Shown: positions 56,467 through 64,000 of the stretch, piece after piece
Layout of the letters: each line of letters begins with the position of its first letter
Numbering within the stretch: position 1 is the stretch's first letter
NCBI GenBank assembly: GCA_038277395.1
Contig: CM076196.1
Coordinates: 82,215,786-82,279,785 of the forward strand
Reading direction: 5' to 3'
DNA length: 64,000 nt
Source: Dryocosmus kuriphilus
Taxonomy: Eukaryota; Arthropoda; Insecta; Hymenoptera; Cynipidae
Program-made: the position numbers and the translations under genes
Notes under the pieces: generated by a model
Told to the model about the DNA's origin: nothing
What the model saw: the letters and a program-made list of their open reading frames with translations, nothing else
The model's database searches: none

Positions 56467-56690
56467 GCACCCAAAAAACGCTTTTTAACGAACTCGATTT
56501 TTTTCTAGGACTTAAAAAAGTAAGCCGAGGCGCAGTCCAATCCGATTAGTCTTTCGAATGTTATCCGATATACAGACGATAACAACGACGACAGAAAGAC
56601 AGACGCACCAACGTAAAACCTGTTTTGCCAGATTCAAGGGGGTCTCGAAACGTCGAGACTGGATAATGGATTTTGATGTACTTTCACCTG
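56467..56690 (+). repeat. Dispersed repeat family A, copy 5 (part 2)
   Basis: Continues the interrupted copy: AAAAAACGCTTTTTAACGAAC, TTATCCGATATACAGACGA, ACAACGACGACAGAAAGACA, and 'GGGGGTCTCGAAACGTCGAGA'. Confidence 0.75.
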
Positions 56691-56970
56691 TCTGAGTCCC
56701 ATCAAAATCGGTGATCTATGAGGGTGGTTCTGCCCTTGAAAGTAATATTTAAAGAAATATTAAAAAAATATTTAACTAGAGAGTATTAAAAATATTCTGT
56801 TTTTTAAAATAATTTTTAGCTTAATTTTAAGCTTCAAGATTTTTTTAAAACTCTGAAAGCCTCTCGTATTTTGCGCAGTAGTTTTGAATGAACTATAATT
56901 GTTCTGTTGAAGAATATAAGAGGACTCTGGTTTGAGTTTAAATTTAGCGAATTATAGTTTTGTTTCTCAG

Positions 56971-57046
56971 CTTTTTTTAAAACCTTCGGCTACACGTCAG
57001 CAAGTCAGAATAGCCCCGGAAGAAGCTGGACTGGAGGGACTGGGAT
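56971..57046 (+). other. Candidate additional host exon (weak)
   Basis: Preceded by TTTTGTTTCTCAG. If the 2 nt CT complete the Gly/Ala codon left open by exon E, the frame reads AFFKTFGYTSASQNSPGRSW and on to TGGTG, up to GGGAT|GTAGTG, before a stop at TAG. A different frame across the same bases is also open. Base composition is richer than its surroundings. The donor is weak, and the pogo-type element begins 11 bases later. Confidence 0.3.
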
Positions 57047-57056
57047 GTAGTGAATA

Positions 57057-58224
57057 GGGTAGGGCGGGGCGATATGGGCATATGGGGTAATATGAGCCAC
57101 TTAATTTTCTCGTTAGCTACACATTTTTTGTAACTGTTCTTTGTGCTAATATCAGATACCTTATCAAACTTCCTTTTAAAGAAATGAATATCTACCTAAA
57201 TTCGTATAAAAGGAGAATTAAGTCATGATTGAAGTTTAGAGGCCTCTTCTTTACTATTTTGCCTTTTGTTTAAAATGCCAAGATTCACTCAAAATCAAAC
57301 ATTAGATGTTTTCCCCGACAGTTTTTAGATAGCGTACTTATTAAAATTTAAGGTTTTGACAGATTTATATATAATTTTAAGCCAGAAAAGGGTGCAATTT
57401 TGATTTTACGTGAAAGTTTTTAACGGGGCGGAATGAGCAACCTCTTGATAAACCAACATAACCTCTTTGGTAGACAGGTTAGCCACGTTCGGGATCGGGT
57501 ACCCCGGGTAGGGAGCTGGTACTTTTGTGATAATAAAATGGTGCAAAAATACGTAAAGAAAAGCAATCGACAAGAATGGTCAGAAGAAAATATGAGAGTC
57601 GCAGTGCGATCTGTATTAGAGTGCAATATGAGTTGCCATCAAGCGGCAGACAAACACGGTCTTCCACGATCTACTTTAGGCAGACAAATTATGGAAAATT
57701 ATTTAAAAATAATAGAATTTTAAGTTTGTGAACATTATGCTACGCATAGAGTACCTAAATTTCGAGATTTAAAAGAAAAATGTTAAAATTTCAATAAATT
57801 TTATTATATTTATAATGAATATTCAAATTTCAATTCTCCATATATGTTCAGAATGCATTTCTTCATATTTTTAAGGTCAAACTTAAAAAAATTTCCAATT
57901 TTTCTTTGAAAATACATGTAAGATATATTTTTATTATTTAATATGCTTATACGTAATACCTACTCCTAAAAAATAATATATAATAAATCTTTAAATTAAG
58001 TGGCTTATCCCTCCCCAGGCATGGGGCGATATGAGCCAAACGCACTAGTTTTTTATTTTTGTTTCTAGTACCGCAAATTAGTTCTTATTCACCTTAATAT
58101 TGATAAAATTATTATTAAAAATGTTTATAGAACATACGCAGCAACTTAATTTCAAGCAAGGAATTGCAGATTTTAAAGACTGGCATTAAAAAGATAACTA
58201 TGACCATATCGCCCCGTCCTACCC
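57057..58224 (+). mobile_element. pogo-type non-autonomous element (1168 bp)
   Basis: Inverted ends GGGTAGG(G/A)CGGGGCGATA at 57057 and 58224 with TA on both sides (57055-57056, 58225-58226). Copies of GGGGCGATATGAGCC recur inside (for example 58023). It contains the N-terminal HTH of a pogo-like transposase but no DDE domain, so it is an internal-deletion derivative. Confidence 0.88.
57538..57723 (+). pseudogene. pogo-like transposase, N-terminal psq-type HTH fragment
   Basis: About 61 residues from ATG 57538: MVQKYVKKSNRQEWSEENMR, then AVRSVLECNMSCHQAADKHG, then LPRSTLGRQI. This is the pipsqueak-type helix-turn-helix that starts pogo/jerky transposases, with the usual spacing of W, the Ala pair and LPRSTL. 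The frame stops shortly after; the CENPB-type second DNA-binding domain and DDE catalytic core are gone. The frame is also open upstream from an ATG at 57433, in sequence that resembles the element ends rather than protein. Confidence 0.85.
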
Positions 58225-58585
58225 TAGTGATGGGACAGTGAAATCGATACATCGAAAACTTCGATGTGTTGCTGTCTATGTCGACGATTTTGACATCGAT
58301 GTTCTTAGTTTCGATGTTTTCGATGCATCGGTGTCTTTTTCAGTATCTTTGGTTCGGGAATCGATGGTTATATTTTCATCTTTCATCGCTTTTGGTCCTG
58401 TTTGAATTAATTACGGAACTTGTTTTTTGATTCGTCCCTTCTATTGGAGATTGGAGACGGTTGATCCTTCAACATGACGACTATTTTGATCAATCACGGG
58501 AACTTAAAGATATCCTCTCTCCTTTTATCACATTCACACATTGTGTGTTATCTCTTTCTATAAGTCACGTAAGTTTAGAAAGAGC

Positions 58586-58853
58586 GGTAGGTATTCACTT
58601 ATCCGAAATTTCATTTTCCCTAAAACTCATTTTGCCGAAAAAATCACTAGATTACTAGACGCCTTCGAAACAATTGATAGATGGGTTTCTGCTTACCAAT
58701 TTTGGATAGATCTGTAACTCAAATTGACTTTAGGTGGCATTCACAAGCGGGATCCCCTCTATCATTTATGTCTACATCGCCCGTAAATCTAGTGATTTTT
58801 TCGGCAAAATGAGTTTTAGGGAAAATGAAATTTCGGACAAGTGAATACCTACC
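58586..58853. mobile_element. MITE type E, copy 1 (268 bp)
   Basis: GGTAGGTATTCACTTATCCG and its inverse bound a near-palindromic element whose arms (AATTTCATTTTCCCTAAAAC) pair over about 65 bp. AGAAAGAGC is duplicated on both sides (58577-58585, 58854-58862). Confidence 0.92.
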
Positions 58854-58876
58854 AGAAAGAGCAAAGAGGCAATACT

Positions 58877-59312
58877 CAGTGTTTGACAGGAACGCGTTAC
58901 CAGAAAAGTTATTTTTTTTTTTAGTAAAGGTAACGGTAACGCGTTACTTTTTTGAAAAAGTAACGATACCGGTCACGCGTTACAATTTTTTGGTAACATT
59001 AATTCAAAGTAACGCACGTTATTTTATAAAATTTTTAAGTACGTTTAGGATTGTATTAAATGTTTAAATTTCAAGAAAACCAATCAGATGATATGTTTCC
59101 TTACAGTAATATTCTACATGATATATATATATCCGACATCTCTGCTACTGATGTACCAACCAAATATTTTTTCTCCACGAAAATGCGCCTAATTGAATGT
59201 GGAAGAATTGTAAATAGTAAGGTTGGTAGTTTTGAAGCGCGAAATGAAATTTGTTCAAATAAACGTGATAACATTAACGCGTTACTTTCGGACAGTGACG
59301 TGTCAAACACTG
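58877..59312. mobile_element. hAT MITE (436 bp)
   Basis: Inverted tips CAGTGTTTGAC (58877) and GTCAAACACTG (to 59312) with a perfect 8-bp duplication GCAATACT (58869-58876, 59313-59320). The subterminal part is rich in GTAACGCGTTAC. Same family as the split element at 16402-22619. The open frame crossing it is an artefact. Confidence 0.93.
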
Positions 59313-59816
59313 GCAATACTCAATGTGATAAAAGACGACAGAACACCTTTTCGTTCCCATTCCCGTTAACGCATTCTTCTTGCCATGTGCCTTTGGAATA
59401 TCGGTTTTGCCGCATGACAGCCAATTGCGGATATTATAGGCAGATATAAATTTTACTTTTTAAATAAAAATTCTTGACTTTATTTGCACTTTATTAATTT
59501 ATAAAAGAAAAATTCGATATTTTTCAAAAAACGAAAATTTTTCGATGTTTTTCAAAAAATGATGAATTTTTCTTTTATAAAATATTACACTACAAATAAA
59601 GTCAGGAATTCTTATTTGAAAAGTGAAATCGATGTAAAAATAAAGTAAAATCAATGAAATTCGATGTTTTTTTAAAAATGTCGAAAATTTTTCGATATTT
59701 TGAGAAAAACATCGAAACATCGAAGTTTTTTTCCGATACACCGATGTCGCCCATTTTCGATATCGATGTTTCGGGGGATTCCTGGCAGCGAGTATAACTA
59801 AAATAACTAACGAGAC

Positions 59817-60185
59817 GGTAGGCATTCACTTATCCGAAATTTCATTTTCCCTAAAACTCATTTTGCCGAAAAAATCACAATACTAGACGACTTCGAAACA
59901 ATTGATAGATGGGTTTCTGCTTACCAATTTTGGATAGATCTGTAACTCAAATTGACTTTAGGTGGCGTTTCCTGAAAATTCTTTATTCTTTATTCTTTAT
60001 TTTTCTTTATAAAAGTCGAATTTTTTAAATGTAATTTTCCATTTGGAGTGATGATGGCAATATGCCATGAATTCACAAGCGGGATCCCCTCTATCATTTA
60101 TGTCTACATGGCCCGTAAATCTAGTGATTTTTTCGGCAAATTTAGTTTTAGGGAAAATGAAATTTCGGACAAGTGAATACCTACC
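59817..60185. mobile_element. MITE type E, copy 2 (369 bp)
   Basis: Same ends as copy 1, flanked by AACGAGAC on both sides (59809-59816, 60186-60193). It carries about 100 extra bases in the middle (59967-60070, with TTCTTTATTCTTTATTTTTC) that copy 1 lacks. Confidence 0.92.
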
Positions 60186-60779
60186 AACGAGACAAAGCAC
60201 TGAGACACCCGATTAGTTGACTGATGTGCCGCCGCAGCGCGTAAATTCAAAACCGTGCCAAGTGACCCTTATAGGAACGCACGGAGTGAATGGGTTAAGT
60301 TATTAAATTGTTAGGCTAGGCATGACGAGAAGTTTGTAGTGCCATTAAAACGAGGCTGAGAAATTTACGTAAGTACGCGTCATGTTAGCTTTAATGAAGT
60401 TAGCGTCGACTAAATTCCAACCGAGGATATATTACGGATTTTCGCGAACGGGATACTTAATCCCGATTTTATCATTCCTCTTGGCAGGAGTCCTTTTCCC
60501 GTCAAAAGTGGAACCGCTAATACTCTTGAGATGGCTAGGATCAGAGTTTGTAAGTTTCTCGAAGTAGATACACTGTAAATATAAAACTGAACTAAATGCT
60601 CTTCCTCAAACTTGTTAGACTAATTTTATTACTTTTCAAAGCTGTTAGGTGTTAAGTTACTGAATGTAGATGAACTTTGTTTAATCTTGTGTTTTTAATT
60701 TTTTTTTTCATATAACAAAACTCAGTAGATGACACTTTAAGAAGTGCAGAAGATAAAGATTCATTTTAATAAATTCAAG
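60186..60779. other. No gene called
   Basis: Contains an open frame at 60382-60567 without motif or splice context. Otherwise AT-rich. Confidence 0.35.
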
Positions 60780-61010
60780 GAATTCTAATGGATTACGAGG
60801 AATTTCATGCGGTTTCCGGTGACTTTAATAATTTCTAAGATTGCAAAGAATTTAAAAGGGTTTCAAAGCTTTTGCAAAGTATTAGAAAAGATTAGGTATG
60901 AGAGATTTATAAATACGGCAAGAATTCACAAACGATTTGAAAGAATTTCAAGGAACGTGTCATCTTCAGGGATTCTAGGTTTTACAAAATTTTACAAAAA
61001 ATAAAAAAAT
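60780..61010 (+). repeat. Degenerate GAATTTCAAAG-type short repeat
   Basis: Loose, roughly 10-12-bp words such as AAGGAATTCTAATGG, GAATTTAAAAGGG and GAATTTCAAGG. A sister block on the opposite strand sense is at 62790-62990. Confidence 0.55.
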
Positions 61011-61704
61011 TTCAAAACATGACAAAAATAATCAAATATTATAAGGTATTAGATATTATAATTACAAACATTAAATGAGATTGTACTCGTTAATAAGAGT
61101 TTTTATAGAACCTTCAGGAATTAAAAATAATTACAAAAGATCAAATTTAAGGCCTTTCAAATCATTCAAAAAGTAAATTATAAGCAAATCTCAAACGTTC
61201 TCTTCCTATTTGAAATAAAAAATCTTCCTTTTCACAATATAATTTTCAAGAAACATCAATTTACCTCTTCTCAGCATCTTCTAAAAAGTGAAATTTTATC
61301 ACAAAGGATTTTCATACAAAAATAAAAATGTTAAAATGTGAATTGGCTAGAAAGTGGCCACTATAACTTGACAATAGTGGGTTGCTTAAGATTGACGCGA
61401 CCTATAGAGCTTTACTGAATAATCTGAGAGAATAGAGAGAACTTCAGTCTCAATAGGGCACTTTCTCTGCTCTTGTTATTCAGGAAAATGTGGTTTTAAA
61501 AACAGGGGAAACCAGAAAACGTATTTTTCTGGTGCCATCACCCTTCTGCTACTTCTCTTGAGATCTAAAGCACTCAAGATTTTTTTTCAGGCATCTCCTC
61601 AAAACGATTCATATGAGAGGGAAGAGAGGTTCGTGTGCTTTTAAATGTATCCACAATATCCCATCTCAACCGTCAAAGCGAAATCGATTGATCTTTTCTC
61701 CATC
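61011..61704. other. No gene called
   Basis: AT-rich sequence. A good acceptor-like site (TTTTTTTTCAG) precedes 61592, but every frame closes quickly and no matching donor is convincing. Confidence 0.35.
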
Positions 61705-61730
61705 GGGGGGGGGGGGGGGGGGGGGGGGGG
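61705..61730 (+). repeat. G26 homopolymer
   Basis: Twenty-six consecutive G's; length is likely to be unreliable. Open frames through it are artefacts. Confidence 0.95.
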
Positions 61731-62363
61731 TATTCTACATAGTTGTTCTATTGACGAGAACACGAGTCCTATCGATCTCGCAAGACGCAGATTGATGGCA
61801 CCGTCCTGAATTTTACAAGCTGTTCGTGTTCTGCACTCTTGCCTCTTTATCATTTCCCTCGGTTTCAGAACACAGCCTTACGTATCAATAAAATTGTTTA
61901 TTGGAACATTCAGAATACCACCCTTTGAATCTTTTATTCTCGACTATCGTCGCAGGAACCTTTACTATGAATATCAATTTAGAAACAAGAAAAATAATTT
62001 CTACGATAATCTATTCTAATCTTCAGTAACTTTATAAAGTAATCGAAAAACATCAATAAAATAAAATAAATTTTGAATATCTTAAGTAGTTAAACAAGTA
62101 AAAATTTGAAAAACGATCGTGACAATTCTTTTACCCATAAAAACTTAACAAAATTTTGAACATTTGGGCCTCAAATCTTAGGTATTGATTCTTCCAAAAG
62201 TCGTAATACGTTACTTTAAAATGCACCGCTTGCATAATGTATAAATTTTGAAAATTGGCTACTCAAAAACAGGAAAAAAAATATTTTTCTGAATTTTTCA
62301 ACTTGCTAACTTTCGCGTTATATGTGATAAAAAAATTGGCCCTTATGCATTTGGTTATGCACA
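61731..62363. other. No gene called
   Basis: AT-rich. Includes an AATAAA near 61889 after a pyrimidine-rich stretch, which cannot be tied to a transcript end. Confidence 0.35.
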
Positions 62364-62770
62364 GGTATGTCTGTGTCTCCGGTCACCCATAAAAGAAACC
62401 CTGAGGTTTCGTTTTCGCCCTACAAAGTTAGCACTGCGGAGCCTAAAAAAATAATGAGGACCTTGGGAAAAATATGTTTCCTATTTAAATTCCGAATATT
62501 AAGCAAACATTGTTTAAGGATAAAGGGGGAGGGTATAGGGAAATTGAGGGGTGAGAGACCTCTATACTGAAAGCTTATCTTTTAGTCCAATTTTCTTCGA
62601 GGATGGCTCAAATTAAAGCTCTTGGTATGTAGAATTGAGATAGAAAAATCAAATTTACTATGTTTTAATTTTTTTATATAATCGGTTAAAAAATAAGAAA
62701 AATTACATCCTTTTATTTTGTTTTATAAACCACTATGGTGGAAGCTTTTCTTTTAGACTATTGAATTCGT
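62364..62770 (+). repeat. Dispersed repeat family C, copy 2
   Basis: Matches 5160-5540 in order: CACTGCGGAGC.TA.AAAAAT, GACCTTGGGAAAAAT, TTTCCTATTTAAATTC, GGGGGAGGG.ATAGGGAA, then one-and-a-half modules of CTATACTGAAAGCTTATCTT and CTCAAATTAAAGCTCTTGG. Confidence 0.8.
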
Positions 62771-62789
62771 GTGTTTACCTGTTTCTAAA

Positions 62790-62990
62790 TCTTTAAAACT
62801 CTTCGAATTCTTTAAAAAATTTTTAATTATTTTGAATTCTTTTGAAATCTTTTGCATTCTCTTGTATTCTTTTTAATTCCGTTGAATTATTTTGAAATCC
62901 CTTATATTCTTTTTAATCCTTTTTGATTCTATTTAACTATGTCTAATTCTCTTAATTTCTTTTAAATTCTAAAATTCCTTTAAATTTATA
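62790..62990 (-). repeat. TTTGAATTCTTTT-type degenerate short repeat
   Basis: Repeated, loosely 10-12-bp words around GAATTCTTTT, GAATTATTTT and ATTCTTTTTAA. Confidence 0.7.
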
Positions 62991-63095
62991 TAATATGGGA
63001 GAGGAGGGCAAGTTGGCGCACCTAGAAGAAAAAGCGAATTTAATATATGAAAAAATAGTTCCAGCAACCAGATTAACCTTATTATATGTTTTCAG

Positions 63096-63141
63096 GTCCG
63101 CTAAAACCGAATCCGGACTCAGTTTTGCTCTAGCTCGTCAG
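63096..63141 (+). other. Candidate host exon start (weak)
   Basis: ATATGTTTTCAG precedes an open segment reading SAKTESGLSFALARQ when entered after 2 nt, ending at CAG|GTTTTT. Together with the candidate at 56971-57046 the phases would fit (AT|G). Both are short and unproven. Entered directly from exon E it would read PLKPNPDSVLL and stop. Confidence 0.2.
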
Positions 63142-63350
63142 GTTTTTGAGAAAATTGATGTTTTTGGACATTTCTTTGAAACAACGTAGGACGCCATCCT
63201 TAAGTTCTAAAGACTTCTAATAGGGCTCAAATTAAAGTTAAAACCTTTTTCTTTAAGATACTTATACCTACAAAAATGTTTCCGTCGCCTGTATTGAGCG
63301 GTAATAGGTTTCTGCGGCGTGCGCTACACTTCGCCGCTCGGGTACTCTTC

Positions 63351-63376
63351 TTTTTTTTTTTTTTTTTTTTTTTTTG
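63351..63376 (-). other. Poly(A) tail of a minus-strand retroelement (T26 on plus strand)
   Basis: Twenty-six T's on the plus strand, directly downstream (in minus sense) of the ORF1-bearing element. It marks the 3' end of a reverse-transcribed RNA. Confidence 0.85.
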
Positions 63377-64000
63377 AAGGGAGGAAGAAATGCATTACTG
63401 CACGACGTGTGGGGCTTCCATGTTAGACATCTCCACGCTCGGCGCACAAGGGATCACACAAGTGAGATCCCCAGTGAGGAGGGAAGAGAGCTGTCAGATT
63501 AGGCCTACCCACTAAAACCTCCTCCCTTTTCTTCTTGGCATTGATCCCCCCGAAACCGCTTTCGCATTACTTCAGGGGGTGCCGTTTTCTTCGCTGTCTC
63601 CAGCGTCTCCTTCTGGCTTCTTGGCCTTTAGGGTTATCTTCTGGCTGTTGCCGGCGGACGGGTTATCGCCAGGTTTTGACATTCCGCCGCCTTGTGCCTC
63701 TCCTGGTAACATCTTCTGCAGCACTTGCTGCGGTCTTCGTTTGCACACTCTCGGGCAACATGTCCGAGAGCGTGGCACCTGTAACACCGGTTTTCTGCGC
63801 TATACGCCTTCACCCGGCAGTTAACCCACCCGACCTCCAGCCGAGCAGTCTTCTCCAGTTTGACAGCAGTGACAGCATCCAGCTCAACAAAGGTTAGGAT
63901 GCAGCCTCTGCTGCTCATCTTAGTAAGGTTCACACTGGTGGGGAGCCAATCTGGTCTCCCAGGGCCGCCTTCATGGCTTCCTCCACTTCAGCAGCCTCCG
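63377..64000 (-). mobile_element. Non-LTR retroelement 3' part with ORF1 but no ORF2
   Basis: The minus strand runs from the window edge through a zinc-knuckle ORF1 (ending at 63634), about 250 bp of non-coding sequence and then poly(A). Non-LTR elements of the R1/I type normally have a 3-kb ORF2 between ORF1 and tail; it is absent. The sequence is much less AT-rich than its surroundings. The 5' part lies outside the window. Confidence 0.7.
63634..64000 (-). CDS. gag-like ORF1 C-terminal region with two zinc knuckles (partial)
   Basis: Contains LEKTARLEVGWVNCRVKAYS followed by CYRCHALGHVAREC (Cx2Cx4Hx4C) and CCRRCYQERHKAAEC (Cx2Cx4Hx4C), then a short tail. This Cys-knuckle pair and preceding segment are typical of ORF1 proteins of R1-type and related insect non-LTR elements, which bind element RNA. 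The region upstream of 63933 continues toward the window edge; another frame there reads EAAEVEEAMKAALGDQI, so a frameshift may lie near 63945. Confidence 0.75.

Larger units (their letters stand above)
58226..59770. repeat. ATCGAT-rich element, interrupted by two MITEs
   Basis: Left part (58226-58400) and right part (59500-59775) share TCGATGTTT, ATACATCG and AACTTCGATGT words in opposite orientation. The tips GTGATGGGACAG and GTCGCCCAT are roughly inverted, which suggests an old hAT-like element. Boundaries are uncertain. Confidence 0.4.

Noticed and set aside
61592..61651. Acceptor-like TTTTTTTTCAG followed by a short open segment as next host exon
   Set aside because: In the phase required by exon E it stops after eight codons, and the other phases lack a convincing donor.
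63535..63897. Plus-strand open frames over the zinc-knuckle region
   Set aside because: Antisense shadows of the minus-strand ORF1, which has clear CCHC motifs.

Overview
The window looks like AT-rich nuclear DNA from an arthropod, most likely an insect. It has one intron-split host gene with GT-AG junctions and a dense, layered load of transposable elements (TEs): Tc1, jockey-like, I-like, Penelope-like, pogo-like, hAT-like, piggyBac-like and RAG1-like. There are no operons, no CRISPR array and no intact tRNA or rRNA gene. The species cannot be named from the sequence alone.

Left part (1-27.6 kb) is accessory DNA. It starts with a Tc1 (DD34E) transposase remnant abutting a broken jockey-type reverse transcriptase, both on the minus strand. 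Dispersed repeat families and a 5S rRNA-derived fragment follow. The most notable object is a 6.5-kb inverted-repeat element at 8907-15380. Its only gene is related to the RAG1/Transib core recombinase: the DDE residues, the CxxC and the HxxxxH can all be placed. That gene has a -1 frame break at a run of 14 A's and runs directly into a 42-bp minisatellite in which nearly every unit carries AATAAA. The termini do not look like Transib termini. From 16.4 to 22.6 kb there is a three-level nest of inverted-repeat elements.

Middle and right part (27.6-64 kb) is dominated by the introns of one plus-strand gene. Five exons (27669-27918, 32738-32939, 33693-33914, 48932-49081, 52177-52528) join with matching phases into about 391 residues of a cysteine-containing, beta-rich protein of unknown function with repeated modules. 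Its 5' end, and probably its 3' end, are not securely visible. The introns hold a tandem duplication, a CTAATAG-rich element, a Penelope-like inverted-repeat remnant, a full-length I-like retrotransposon with a 13-bp target duplication and an intact ORF2 (39858-45244), a Penelope-like element with reverse transcriptase and GIY-YIG fragments ending about 50 bp upstream of an exon, a large tandem-repeat palindrome, a pogo-type element with an HTH fragment, and several small MITEs with clear target duplications. The window ends in a minus-strand non-LTR retroelement that carries a zinc-knuckle ORF1 and a poly(A) tail but no ORF2.
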